Of a stretch of 64,000 nucleotides of DNA, positions 7,142-16,347 are shown one piece after another. The translations under genes were made by a program, and so were the position numbers. Within the stretch, counting starts at the first letter, position 1. Every line of letters starts with the position of its first letter. A model generated the notes under the pieces. It saw only the letters and a program-made list of their open reading frames with translations, ran no database searches and had not been told where the DNA came from. This DNA comes from Bacillota bacterium (GTDB lineage: Bacteria > Bacillota > Clostridia > Acetivibrionales > DSM-1351), in contig JAEWCZ010000081.1 of NCBI GenBank assembly GCA_023390335.1, positions 1 through 64,000 on the forward strand. The letters run 5' to 3'.

Positions 7142-9757
7142 TTATAGGATTTCTACATACCCTTCTGTTCCATTAACTCGAATTCTTTCTCCATCTTTTA
7201 TCAATCTGGTAGCATTTTCTACTCCAATAACAGCTGGCAAACCATATTCACGAGCTATAACTGCTCCATGGGTCATCATTCCCCCAACTTCAGTTACCAA
7301 ACCTTTTATGGATACAAACAGGGGTGTCCAACTTGGGTCGGTAAAGGCTGTGACTAAAATATCCCCTTCTTCTAAATCAGCATTTTTCATATCCAAAATT
7401 ACACGCGCTCGTCCTTCTACCACTCCTGTAGAAACAGGTAACCCTACAACAGCATCATTTGGGAGATTATCTCGTTTATATTTTCCTACAACTATTTCTC
7501 CATCAGACGTTAAAACTCGTGGAGGTGTTAATTTTTCGTATAATTTGAACTCTTCCTTACGTTTGTTGATGAGCTCATAATCCACTTTATTTGATCGTAC
7601 AACCTCGTGAAGTTCTTCAAAAGTTAGATAGTATATGTCTTCTTTATCATTAATAACGTTGGCTTGAACCAACTGTTCAGCTTCTTTCAGTAATGCCTGC
7701 TTGTAAATATAGTAACGATTGACAATGCTGTATTTTGGATATTCACGATATCCGGCCAAATTTCGGAGTAGGTCTATCATTCTTTTTGTCTCTTCGACTT
7801 TTTGTTTACCATCCGATAATAACTGTAACCGTTCCAATAACTCTTGCTCTTTTTGTAAAGCTTCATGACGCCCTTGCTCAAATTTCTTCTTTGCGGCATT
7901 AGGTTCAAAGTTTTTAATATTACTGAGAATCAGTGGGACAAGCGTGTTAGGCATTTCACTCCAACGAGGTTTTGTAATATCGATTTCTCCACTACATCTC
8001 ATTCCATATTTGTTAAGATAAGACACAATTGCATTTTTAGTTGCCTGACCACCCTCAAACTTAATCAGTTCATCCAATAAGTTATCATCTTTTGTATTTC
8101 TTAAATACTCAATAACTTCAGGATAAGGACGAATCACATCTGCCACATCCAATAAAGCAAGACCCATTTCGGAAGTAATATTGTTTTGTACAGATTGTGA
8201 AAGGATATCTGCTACGTTTTTTTCACCTACCCACTCCAGTATTTTTTCATTGAGCCATGTTGAAGCATTTGCCACAGCCATAATTACACCCATGCTTTGC
8301 GGATTGAATAGGTTTTTCTTGAATTGCAGGGTATCTTCCATAATAAAATCAAATAAATTTTCTCCTGATTTTGTTTGGATGTTTTGTTTTAGAGTTTCTA
8401 TAGATGATTGACTGCTCTCAATTAGACTGGAAACGATTGACGGATCGTTCCCTGCCTGGGCCTGAATATCCTCAGATGACAAGACTTTATTACCTTTTTC
8501 AATACCCCGATCTTTTTGATCCTCTGGTAAAGGTTTTACAAAATCCCCCTGCTCTATTATGGTCATCAATGCGTCTTTTATAAGTGGATCGTGTTGTCCC
8601 ATGTTGTTTAGTAACATTCCCCTCATGTCAGGTGAAGCCAGCATTTGCGCAACCTCAACAAAAGGTCTTCCACCGGCTGTAAACATATTTCCGGCAGAAG
8701 TTAACTTCCAAAATGATAAACCTAAAGGTTTCATAGCATCAGTCATCATTTGTTGATGACCTACAGATATATAAACATGGTATTCATGGTCATTCGCCTC
8801 AGGAATGGGATATAGCGTAGTAATAGGACGACTCTGGACAATATAAAATGCTTCATCAGCCAAACACCATTCGATATCCTGAGGACTACCGAAATTTTCT
8901 TCAATCCTTCTTCCAATTGACTCAAGCTGTAAAATCTGCTCATTCGTCAGCACTTGCCTGTTCTGCATATCAAGCTCAATTTCCTGCTTTTTGGTACCAC
9001 CGTCTTTTAGTGCATAAATGGCCAGCTGCTTTGTTGATATTTTCTTGTTAATAATCTTGCCTTTACTCACTTTATAGTTATCAGCATTTACCAACCCTGA
9101 TACAAGCGCTTCTCCAAGCCCAAAACCGGCATCTATTGATAATATTTTTCTATTAGAACTTACCGGATCAGCAGTAAACATAATGCCTGCAGCCTGAGGG
9201 ATAACCATCTTCTGAACAACAACCGCCAAATGTACTTTGCGGTTGTCAAAGCCGTTTTGGAGGCGATAAGTTACTGCTCTCTCAGTATACAGCGATGCCC
9301 AACATTTACTGATATGCTTTAAAATGGACTCTTTCCCAATAATATTCAAGTAAGTATCCTGCTGCCCTGCAAAGGAGGCTGTCGGCAGATCCTCCGCAGT
9401 TGCACTGGAGCGTACAGCGTAGGCATTATGTCCACCAAGAACGGAGAGAAAGCGGGTAATATCTTCAATAATGTCTTGTGGGATTACGATACTTTCTATT
9501 TCTTTACGGAGCTCACTGCAGAGTTCACCGATTGTATCCCTGTCTTCTGCCCTGAGAAGCGCCAGCTGATCAATTAATCTGTTAACCACTGGGTTTTCCC
9601 CTATAACTCTTTTATAAGCATCCGTAGAAATACAAAAACCTTCCGGCACACGTATACCTTCAATCTTTGATAGTTCTCCCAGGTTCGCACCTTTTCCCCC
9701 GGCTATCATGAGTTTTGTTTTGTTAGTATCCTGAATATTAAATACATAAGAACTCAT
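7142..9757 (-). CDS. rph: Rifamycin-inactivating phosphotransferase (PEP-synthase-like)
   Basis: 871 residues, the normal length for rifampin phosphotransferase, which uses ATP and water to phosphorylate rifamycins. Order of parts: an ATP-grasp-like N-terminal domain (about 1-310: AGGKGANLGELS, AVRSSATAEDLPTASFAGQ, the IMFTADPVSSNR loop and the DIEWCLADEAFYIVQSRPIT end); a rifampin-binding middle domain (about 320-750, mostly helical); and a C-terminal swivelling His domain with the phospho-carrier motif GGMMTHGAVIAREYG, in which His830 is the expected phosphorylated residue. The YISVGHQQMMTDAMKPLG and SGEIDITKPRW segments are characteristic of RPH rather than true PEP synthase. The start has an AGAGGAGG site. 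No rifamycin-associated element was recognised upstream; an imperfect inverted repeat ATTGTA/TACAAT lies at 9819-9838. The small kinase follows closely. Confidence 0.9.
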   Translation of the reverse strand: MSSYVFNIQDTNKTKLMIAGGKGANLGELSKIEGIRVPEGFCISTDAYKRVIGENPVVNRLIDQLALLRAEDRDTIGELCSELRKEIESIVIPQDIIEDITRFLSVLGGHNAYAVRSSATAEDLPTASFAGQQDTYLNIIGKESILKHISKCWASLYTERAVTYRLQNGFDNRKVHLAVVVQKMVIPQAAGIMFTADPVSSNRKILSIDAGFGLGEALVSGLVNADNYKVSKGKIINKKISTKQLAIYALKDGGTKKQEIELDMQNRQVLTNEQILQLESIGRRIEENFGSPQDIEWCLADEAFYIVQSRPITTLYPIPEANDHEYHVYISVGHQQMMTDAMKPLGLSFWKLTSAGNMFTAGGRPFVEVAQMLASPDMRGMLLNNMGQHDPLIKDALMTIIEQGDFVKPLPEDQKDRGIEKGNKVLSSEDIQAQAGNDPSIVSSLIESSQSSIETLKQNIQTKSGENLFDFIMEDTLQFKKNLFNPQSMGVIMAVANASTWLNEKILEWVGEKNVADILSQSVQNNITSEMGLALLDVADVIRPYPEVIEYLRNTKDDNLLDELIKFEGGQATKNAIVSYLNKYGMRCSGEIDITKPRWSEMPNTLVPLILSNIKNFEPNAAKKKFEQGRHEALQKEQELLERLQLLSDGKQKVEETKRMIDLLRNLAGYREYPKYSIVNRYYIYKQALLKEAEQLVQANVINDKEDIYYLTFEELHEVVRSNKVDYELINKRKEEFKLYEKLTPPRVLTSDGEIVVGKYKRDNLPNDAVVGLPVSTGVVEGRARVILDMKNADLEEGDILVTAFTDPSWTPLFVSIKGLVTEVGGMMTHGAVIAREYGLPAVIGVENATRLIKDGERIRVNGTEGYVEIL

Positions 9758-9983
9758 ACGTTTTCCTCCTCTTGATATTCTTTTAGCTAATATCTTATAA
9801 AAAATAGTTTAATGGAGCATTGTACTAATACATACAATTATTTACCATTAACAAATATTATATATACCCTCCAACAGGTGTTTTAGCATGTTATTGCATT
9901 ATAGCACCGTAAAAACTGAACAAACAGTCTGCATTTTATTTTTTTTGTATGATATAATGATAGTGGAGAGAAAGTATTTACTC

Positions 9984-10023
9984 GTTAAAAAAAGAGCAAA
10001 GCTCCAAATTGGCTTTACTCTTT
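9984..10023 (-). terminator. Intrinsic terminator of the GH9 gene
   Basis: A 12-base stem with one mismatch (9991-10002 and 10012-10023) is followed on the minus strand by seven T bases, 29 bases after the stop of the GH9 gene. Confidence 0.85.
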
Positions 10024-10051
10024 TAATACTAAATTTTAAATTACTTAATTT

Positions 10052-12517
10052 TTATTTGAGTATCAACATCTTCAACTGGGCAAAGTCTATGGCATTGACC
10101 TCGTTATCTCCGTTCAGGTCTGCCGCTTTCAAAGCATTTCCCGTAAGAACCTCCCCGTTAAGTATACTTTTTTTCAGCAAAGCCAGATCGAGGGCATTTA
10201 TATCACCGTCACCATTTACATCACCAATCTTTACAGGATTCGCACCTTGAAGGTTACTGTTGGCAAATGCGGTGATAAACTCGAGAGTGGAAGTGGAACC
10301 AATTGCGTGCTCATTTGTGGTCCATTCGTCAGCACTGTCCAAATAGCATTTTGCTGGGAAGTTTGAAAGACCAACACCTTGATACCTGTTAGGCCCTAGC
10401 GGCATAAAGCCCTTGGCTATCCCCGGTTTTCCGTCACTATTGAACGTAGAGAATATGGTTTTAATACAATCTTCCCCGTAGCCTGATACGAAGCTCTTTC
10501 TTAAAGGATTTGCGCCAAGAATCCAGTTTAATGAAGAAAGTGCCATATTGTTAATTGTATCGTTATTGGTTCCCAGAAGTTTTGAGCCTATAACAGCTTC
10601 CATGCACATACCCATTATTTGGTTGTTACTGCCCCAGTAATAGTTTGCGTTTGTAAGCGCGTTACCCCAGGCACTGTTTTTGTAACGTTCAATTTTGTTA
10701 TTTACCCAAATTCCAAACTCAGTATTGAACCACTTTTCAGCATCACTGTTTCGGTTTGACGCTTTCATATAAGAGAAAAATGCAAAATTCCAGTTGCCTA
10801 CCCAATCTCCCGATGCATTCTCATAAGTGTCTTTCCCTTTTGAATAGTTTGCAACAAAGTAATTATCATATTTTGCTTCACCTGTAGCACGATACAAGGA
10901 TGCTGCTGCTAAAAGCCTGCTGCTTATGTCGCTGTCAGTATTATAAGGTCCGTTTGGAGATTTAATATTGTTGGGATTCTGTTCAAGATACGCCCACGCA
11001 CTCTTTGCCGCATTCAGACAGGTAAGGGCAAACGCTGAATCATATTTTGCATATACAATGGAAGCGTGAGCTAAGGCAGCAGCTGCACATGCAGTATCTT
11101 CTGTCGGTCTTATATTAGTGGTGTCACCCTCTTTATCCTTTATAATTCTTTTTGTAATATTGCCATCGTCATCGGATTGAACTCTTGCATAAAAACCTCC
11201 GCTTGAAGTATCTTGCATTTTTAGAATCCATTCCATTTCCCATCTTGATTCATCTAGTATATCCGGTACACCATTTCCGCTTTCAGGAATATTGAACTGA
11301 TTATCCTGGTATAGCTCCGGGAACATGTCGTAAGCCCAAAAAAGGTTTATTAAAGTCGATGCTCCTGTGCTTACATATTTTCCAAGATCACCTGCATCAA
11401 ACCATCCTTTAGATACATCCCTAGTCTTTCCATAGTCAGAGTCAAATACAGCAGTCGTATCCTGTGGTGTTCTATCTTTGCGTGGATAATCAGGACAGTA
11501 TGTAGTCGTAAGATCTATTCCTGAACGCTGATAATAAAAATATCTTGCTACATCCGTCAACAGCGAATTGTAAACATCATTTCCAATCTTAAACTTAGGT
11601 GATTTTTCTATACCCGGTGTATTAACTGTAATATAATATTCGCCCGGTTGCTTAAGATCGGTAAACACAGCTTTAAATACCCTTTCACCTGAATCCTGAT
11701 CATAATCCTTCAAAAGAACCAGTTGACCATTATATACAACTGAATCGTCAGAAATTCTTTTTACCTGGAATTGAGTTCCTTCAGTAGCCGTAAACTCATC
11801 CTCAAATCCAGAAACATAGGCGTACTTCTCGGTAGATTCTCGAAATCCTACCTGATTTAGCTTAATTGCCGAATACGCTTTTTCTTTATCTGGAGAAGTC
11901 AACTTGAGTTGATTAATCCAAACGCAGAAAGGATCAAGAGTTACTTTATCAAGTACAATTGCCTTTGCATTGTATGGGTCCATACCCAGAGAAGGGTCTA
12001 AAATATCTTTTAGAGGTATTTTCACATGTTGCCAATCGGTTGTAACAGTACAATAATCGGTTATCGGTTTTGTTATTTTCTGCTCAACACCCGATGCACG
12101 CTCGCTTACATGGTCAACTGCACCAATTACAAACTGCTCTCCTCCTTTTTTACCTTTTACATTAAATTCCAGGTATCCGTTAGGAACATACTGTGATACA
12201 TCATGACAGTTCCATTCCGCCAGTGTAAGTATCACTGACATCCAATATGAACTAAGCTGTGTTTGAAGATTCAATCGTAGGGAAGGTAAATTTTGGTATG
12301 TTACTTCAGTATCAATCGGCAAATTTCCGTTTACTGTTTCTAATTCACCTGCTCCGCTTCCGGACCATCCACTGATTTTATCCTTAAATACATAAAAATC
12401 TTGAAGATTTCTCCATCCCTGAGGAGCACTTGCATTCACACCAATCATTGATGTAATCAATGATGTACATATTATTGCAACACTTAAAAATAAAGCAACT
12501 AATTTTTTTTGTTTCAT
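10052..12517 (-). CDS. Cellulosomal GH9 glycoside hydrolase with dockerin
   Basis: 821 residues. Order of parts: signal peptide (1-29, cleavage near VNAS-AP); a beta-sandwich carbohydrate-binding-like domain (about 40-207); a cellulase N-terminal Ig-like domain (about 215-310); a GH9 catalytic domain (about 315-752); and a type I dockerin (about 763-821) with two calcium-binding repeats, GDVNGDGDINALDLALLKK and DLNGDNEVNAIDFAQLKM. The Ala-Leu and Ala-Ile pairs match dockerins of C. cellulolyticum-type cellulosomes. Catalytic features seen are DAGD (374-377) and the acid Glu736 in TTNEHAI. The His-containing PHHR element of GH9 signature 1 is absent: after SGYGEDC the sequence reads IKTIFS. 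The Asn of signature 2 is Thr. Substrate preference may therefore differ from ordinary endoglucanases. A divergent AraC regulator lies upstream and a strong terminator downstream. Confidence 0.92.
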   Translation of the reverse strand: MKQKKLVALFLSVAIICTSLITSMIGVNASAPQGWRNLQDFYVFKDKISGWSGSGAGELETVNGNLPIDTEVTYQNLPSLRLNLQTQLSSYWMSVILTLAEWNCHDVSQYVPNGYLEFNVKGKKGGEQFVIGAVDHVSERASGVEQKITKPITDYCTVTTDWQHVKIPLKDILDPSLGMDPYNAKAIVLDKVTLDPFCVWINQLKLTSPDKEKAYSAIKLNQVGFRESTEKYAYVSGFEDEFTATEGTQFQVKRISDDSVVYNGQLVLLKDYDQDSGERVFKAVFTDLKQPGEYYITVNTPGIEKSPKFKIGNDVYNSLLTDVARYFYYQRSGIDLTTTYCPDYPRKDRTPQDTTAVFDSDYGKTRDVSKGWFDAGDLGKYVSTGASTLINLFWAYDMFPELYQDNQFNIPESGNGVPDILDESRWEMEWILKMQDTSSGGFYARVQSDDDGNITKRIIKDKEGDTTNIRPTEDTACAAAALAHASIVYAKYDSAFALTCLNAAKSAWAYLEQNPNNIKSPNGPYNTDSDISSRLLAAASLYRATGEAKYDNYFVANYSKGKDTYENASGDWVGNWNFAFFSYMKASNRNSDAEKWFNTEFGIWVNNKIERYKNSAWGNALTNANYYWGSNNQIMGMCMEAVIGSKLLGTNNDTINNMALSSLNWILGANPLRKSFVSGYGEDCIKTIFSTFNSDGKPGIAKGFMPLGPNRYQGVGLSNFPAKCYLDSADEWTTNEHAIGSTSTLEFITAFANSNLQGANPVKIGDVNGDGDINALDLALLKKSILNGEVLTGNALKAADLNGDNEVNAIDFAQLKMLILK

Positions 12518-12582
12518 ACTTTTCCTCCTATATATTGAGATTAACTTTTATTTAAATATATAACAAATATATACAATATTCC

Positions 12583-12611
12583 TTGACTTTTTAGTCCAAA
12601 AATAGCATTAT
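12583..12611 (+). promoter_or_regulatory. Promoter of the AraC regulator with overlapping inverted repeat
   Basis: The -35 TTGACT (12583-12588) and -10 CATTAT (12606-12611) are 17 bases apart. An imperfect inverted repeat, TTGACT...AGTCCAA (12583-12599), overlaps the -35 and may be an operator for the AraC protein or a catabolite regulator (inference). Confidence 0.55.
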
Positions 12612-12632
12612 TTAGACAAGGAGTTGAAATAA

Positions 12633-13523
12633 ATGGAGTATATGTATCTTCATTATTTTACGCAAAACCCGGATTTTCCTTTTTTCATTCAGTATGGATT
12701 CCATGACGAAGCTATGCCTGAGCATTTCCACCACGATTTTTTTGAACTTGTGATAGTTTTAAACGGAACTGCCACCCATATTGTCAATTCAGAAGAATTC
12801 TTTATTAAAAAAGGTGATGTTTTCGTATTTAATATGGATATATCCCATGGGTACAAAGATCCCCATAACTTTAAAATAATAAATATAATATACAAACCGG
12901 AACGGCTCAACGAAATCTGCAATGATATAAAGAAATCCCCCGGATATCAGGCGCTTTTCGTCTTAGAACCCTTTTTTAGAAAAAATTACAGTTTCAGTAA
13001 TACCCTGTCACTCTCTATTTCAAGTCTGGAATATGTAGCAGAACTTGGAGCTCGTATTAACGAAGAATATAAAAGAAAAGATCAGGGCTATCAAACCATG
13101 ATTTACTCCCGCTTTATGGAAATGGTTGTATACTTATCAAGACAATACGTTATTGAAAATAAACTCTTGCACGATACATTTATACATCTTGCAAAAGCCG
13201 TATTATTTTTAGAAGATAATTACCTTAACCCGATAAAACTTGAAAAGTTAGCAGATGAAGCACATATGTCCGTAAGGCATTTTAACAGAATATTTAAGGA
13301 GAATTATGGAACTACACCTATTAATTATATTCTGCAACTTAGGGTTGATCATGCTTGTTCCCTGCTTAAAAACCGCAACTTATGTATTGCTGATATAGCA
13401 CTGGAAAGCGGCTTTTCTGACAGCAACTATTTTTCAAGGCAATTCAAGAATATTACCGGTATAACTCCCAAGGAATACCGGGTAAGGTATAAATTGATTT
13501 ATTCAAATATAGATTTAGAATAA
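12633..13523 (+). CDS. AraC-family transcriptional regulator with cupin sensor domain
   Basis: 296 residues. The N-terminal AraC-type cupin (about 10-140) has the HFHHDFFELVIVLNGTATH and KKGDVFVFNMDISHGY pattern of sugar-sensing regulators. The C-terminal pair of HTH motifs (about 190-290) shows KLEKLADEAHMSVRHFNRIF and IADIALESGFSDSNYFSRQF, followed by GITPKEYR. There is a good AAGGAG ribosome binding site. It is divergent from the dockerin-bearing GH9 gene with only 115 bases between, so it plausibly controls that gene in response to a plant-polysaccharide sugar; this is inference from position only. It ends 2 bases before the convergent P-type ATPase stop. Confidence 0.88.
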   Translation: MEYMYLHYFTQNPDFPFFIQYGFHDEAMPEHFHHDFFELVIVLNGTATHIVNSEEFFIKKGDVFVFNMDISHGYKDPHNFKIINIIYKPERLNEICNDIKKSPGYQALFVLEPFFRKNYSFSNTLSLSISSLEYVAELGARINEEYKRKDQGYQTMIYSRFMEMVVYLSRQYVIENKLLHDTFIHLAKAVLFLEDNYLNPIKLEKLADEAHMSVRHFNRIFKENYGTTPINYILQLRVDHACSLLKNRNLCIADIALESGFSDSNYFSRQFKNITGITPKEYRVRYKLIYSNIDLE

Positions 13524-13525
13524 AA

Positions 13526-16027
13526 TTACTGAATTTTTCTCCGTTTAATTAGTTTTACAATTTCCCACCACATTGTTGCCAATACTGAAATAGCTATAGC
13601 CAGCAAGAAATTTTTTGCACTAAGGGGCGCAGTTTGTACAATACCATTTACTGTCGGTACATATGTTATGATAATCAGTACTGCAATTATTATAGAATTA
13701 ACGGTTATAACAACCTTATCTTTAAAATTAACGATATTTCTAAAAGCAAACTCATTATCAGATTGATTTATGTAAACAAGTAGTAGATTGGATAACCCAA
13801 GAACCAGCATAGCAAAGGTTCTTGCCGCTGACTCGCCTGCCCCACTTTTATAAAGGTAAGTATACGATCCGAAAGCAGCAGCAAAAATCATGAGCCCTTG
13901 GAATAAAGATTTTAGTATAAGAGATCCATTTATAAGAGGCTCATTACTTGATCTTGGTTTTCTATTCATAATATCCTTTTCTGCCGGCAATCGTTCAAAT
14001 ACAATAGAACAGGTTGGGTCTATAATGAGTTCCAGCAAGACCACATTCACAGGCAGTAAAACCAAAGGCATGTGAAGCAATGGTGCCAAAAGTGCTATTA
14101 ACGCTATTGGTATGTGTATTACAAGGATATATCCTATAGCTTTTCGAATGTTATCGTATATTCTTCTGCCATCACCAACAGATTCAACAATAGTAGAAAA
14201 ATTATCGTCAAGAAGAATCATATCCGAAGCTTCCTTTGCAACGCCCGTTCCTCTATTACCCATGGCTATGCCAATATCTGAATACTTTAAGGCGGGAGCA
14301 TCATTTACCCCGTCGCCTGTCATTGCCACTATTTCCCCATTATCCCGTAAAGCTTTTACAATCTTCATCTTATGTCGTGGCATAACTCTGGCAAATATAT
14401 TGGTGTTTTTAACTTTTTCCAGTAATACCTCATCCGGCATAATTTCAAGTTCCGGCCCCGTTATCACGTTGTTGCAGTAATCGATGCCTATTTCACGTGC
14501 GATGGATTGCGCAGTAGTACCATTGTCACCTGTTATCATAACTATCCTTAATCCTGCCGACTTACAAACATTGATTGATTCTCGAACCTTGTCTCTTGGA
14601 GGATCCTGCAGACCGATAAGCCCGATAAATTCAAGTTTACATTCCTTTAAAGCATCCGGATAAACTTTCATATCAATACTTCTGGCGACTGCAATTACCC
14701 TATACCCCTTAGAAGCCATTACTTTTTGTTGTTCAGAAACCCTATTCGTAACTCTTTCGTTTAAACAACACAAGGGCAGTATACTTTCGGGACTTCCTTT
14801 AGCGGCTAACGATGCAATATCATTTATGTTCCATACATGCCCCATCATTTTAGTCTCTGAACTAAATGAATATTCATGTAGTAACGTATTTTTAAAAATG
14901 TCCTCTTTTTTCATATCCTGTGACCACGCGTACTCCAGCAATGCTTTTTCCATAGGGTCATATGGCTCAGTTTCACAGGCCAATGAAGCCCAATAAACCA
15001 AATCCTTGGTATCAAAGCCATCTTTCGGACATACTTCCTTGACACTCATTTGATTTTTGGTTAGTGTTCCGGTTTTATCAACGCACAATACCGAAACTGA
15101 TCCTAAGGTTTCAACAGAAGGCATTTTCCTTATAAGTGAATTTTTCCTAGCGAGTCTCCATGCCCCCATTGCTAGAAAAACAGTAAGTACTACTGGAAAT
15201 TCCTCGGGTATCATTGCCATAGCTAGAGTAATACCGGAAAGAATACTATCAACTATACTTCCTGTATGTATAAGTGTAATTGCTGCAACCAGAATAAAAA
15301 AACCCAGACCTATGAAGGCACAAACCTTTACAAGGTGTCTAATTTGCTTTTCAAGAGGTGTTGGCCGATCTGGTACAGAAAGAATATCGGTTCCTATTTT
15401 GCCGTACTGGGTGTCTTTACCGATTGAAAGTACTTGTGCAATAGCACTTCCTTGTATTACAGTAGTCCCGGCATAACAAATATCTTTTCTCCAAAAATCT
15501 TCTTCATTCTTCTTATTATCACCGTAAACCTTTTTCCATACAATTTCAGATTCACCTGTCAGTGTAGATTCGTCAACCCCCAAGTCAAACATCTCGATAA
15601 TTCTAGCGTCAGCAGGTATTTTTTCGCCTTCCTCCAACATCATAAGGTCATCAATGGTTATTTCTCTGCTTTCAATTCTTATTATACGACTGTCCCTAAT
15701 TACTCGTATCCTTGGAGAGGCTAATTCTTTTAATGTCTCCAAGGTTTTGTCAGTTCTCCATTCCTGAATAAAGCTGATGCCTGTCATAAAAGTAACAAAG
15801 CATAACATTATAATTCCATCCCGTGCTTCTCCAAGCAAGAAATAAATAATTGCCGTACAAAAAAGCAGCAAAAACATTGGTTCTTTAAAAACACCAAGAA
15901 TCCTTAAAAAAATGGTTTTCTTTTTCTCAGGATTCAGTTCATTCATACCATGCTTTATTTGACCCGCTTTAACTTCCTCATCAGTTAGTCCTGAATAGTC
16001 ACCTTTAAAGCCAAAAAACTTTGACAT
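13526..16027 (-). CDS. Type II P-type cation-transporting ATPase
   Basis: 833-residue integral membrane pump. Cytoplasmic motifs in order: actuator TGES (157-160), phosphorylation motif DKTGT (317-321), nucleotide domain KGSPES, and hinge MITGDN and MTGDGVNDAPALK. It has the ten-helix layout of PMR1/SERCA-like pumps. The fourth transmembrane helix reads PEEFP (274-278) instead of the PEGLP usual in calcium pumps, so the transported ion is not certain; a charged Glu within this ion-binding motif is unusual. The gene sits behind a long structured 5' leader with a terminator/antiterminator switch (16049-16165), suggesting control by an ion or metabolite. The ribosome binding site AAAGGAGG is strong. 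Confidence 0.9.
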   Translation of the reverse strand: MSKFFGFKGDYSGLTDEEVKAGQIKHGMNELNPEKKKTIFLRILGVFKEPMFLLLFCTAIIYFLLGEARDGIIMLCFVTFMTGISFIQEWRTDKTLETLKELASPRIRVIRDSRIIRIESREITIDDLMMLEEGEKIPADARIIEMFDLGVDESTLTGESEIVWKKVYGDNKKNEEDFWRKDICYAGTTVIQGSAIAQVLSIGKDTQYGKIGTDILSVPDRPTPLEKQIRHLVKVCAFIGLGFFILVAAITLIHTGSIVDSILSGITLAMAMIPEEFPVVLTVFLAMGAWRLARKNSLIRKMPSVETLGSVSVLCVDKTGTLTKNQMSVKEVCPKDGFDTKDLVYWASLACETEPYDPMEKALLEYAWSQDMKKEDIFKNTLLHEYSFSSETKMMGHVWNINDIASLAAKGSPESILPLCCLNERVTNRVSEQQKVMASKGYRVIAVARSIDMKVYPDALKECKLEFIGLIGLQDPPRDKVRESINVCKSAGLRIVMITGDNGTTAQSIAREIGIDYCNNVITGPELEIMPDEVLLEKVKNTNIFARVMPRHKMKIVKALRDNGEIVAMTGDGVNDAPALKYSDIGIAMGNRGTGVAKEASDMILLDDNFSTIVESVGDGRRIYDNIRKAIGYILVIHIPIALIALLAPLLHMPLVLLPVNVVLLELIIDPTCSIVFERLPAEKDIMNRKPRSSNEPLINGSLILKSLFQGLMIFAAAFGSYTYLYKSGAGESAARTFAMLVLGLSNLLLVYINQSDNEFAFRNIVNFKDKVVITVNSIIIAVLIIITYVPTVNGIVQTAPLSAKNFLLAIAISVLATMWWEIVKLIKRRKIQ

Positions 16028-16048
16028 ATTTACCTCCTTTAATGCATT

Positions 16049-16088
16049 AAAAAACCTGTGAGACTAATTAACTCTAGTCCCACAGGTT
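16049..16088 (-). terminator. Leader terminator (attenuator) in front of the P-type ATPase
   Basis: A 14-base stem with one G-U pair (16053-16066 and 16075-16088) is followed on the minus strand by a run of six T bases, ending about 20 bases before the ATPase start codon. A terminator inside the leader, between promoter and gene, implies conditional readthrough. Confidence 0.85.
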
Positions 16089-16165
16089 TATAAACCTGTT
16101 GCCGTTTTTCCGGCCCAGCCCCACGCAGTTGACTTAAAATGTGTTCAGCTGCATCGCCTGCTCTA
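16082..16165 (-). promoter_or_regulatory. Candidate riboswitch aptamer and antiterminator of the P-type ATPase
   Basis: Reading on the minus strand, a structured GC-rich segment (16100-16165, in an otherwise AT-rich gap) contains a GCAG...CTGC pairing, a GGGGCTGGGCC core and a GCCG-loop-CGGC hairpin. It is followed by a perfect 18-base palindrome, ACAGGTTTATAAACCTGT (16082-16099). That palindrome shares seven bases with the 5' arm of the terminator, so the two hairpins exclude each other. This is the arrangement of a transcription-attenuating riboswitch. I cannot assign the class with certainty; cation-responsive classes found before transport ATPases (Mn, Ni/Co, Na types) are the ones to test. 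Confidence 0.65.
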
Positions 16166-16215
16166 AATTACAAATATTACACTTTTTGGTAATAAAATTT
16201 CAACTACTACATTGT

Positions 16216-16244
16216 ATTATATAAATATAAAAAGTGTCAATCAA
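16216..16244 (-). promoter_or_regulatory. Promoter of the riboswitch/P-type ATPase transcript
   Basis: The -35 TTGATT (16244-16239) and -10 TATAAT (16221-16216) are separated by 17 bases. This predicts a start near 16209 and a leader of about 180 bases. Further upstream (16297-16311) is a weak Fur-like match in very AT-rich DNA, not claimed as a site. Confidence 0.6.
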
Positions 16245-16347
16245 TTTATGAAAAACATTAATATTTTTGAATAAATAGTTAATAATATTAATTTAATGAG
16301 AATAATTATTAATTATTAATGATAATTAATATCAATTTTGCAAATAT

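Noticed and set aside
9758..9887. Rifamycin-associated element upstream of rph
   Set aside because: No GC-rich inverted repeat of the expected kind is present; only a weak ATTGTA/TACAAT repeat.
9888..10250. Open frame of 120 codons on the plus strand
   Set aside because: It runs through the GH9 terminator and antisense to the dockerin; no ribosome binding site and no protein-like composition.
16297..16311. Fur/PerR-like box upstream of the P-type ATPase promoter
   Set aside because: Thirteen of fifteen positions match, but the sequence is almost pure A and T, where such matches arise by chance.
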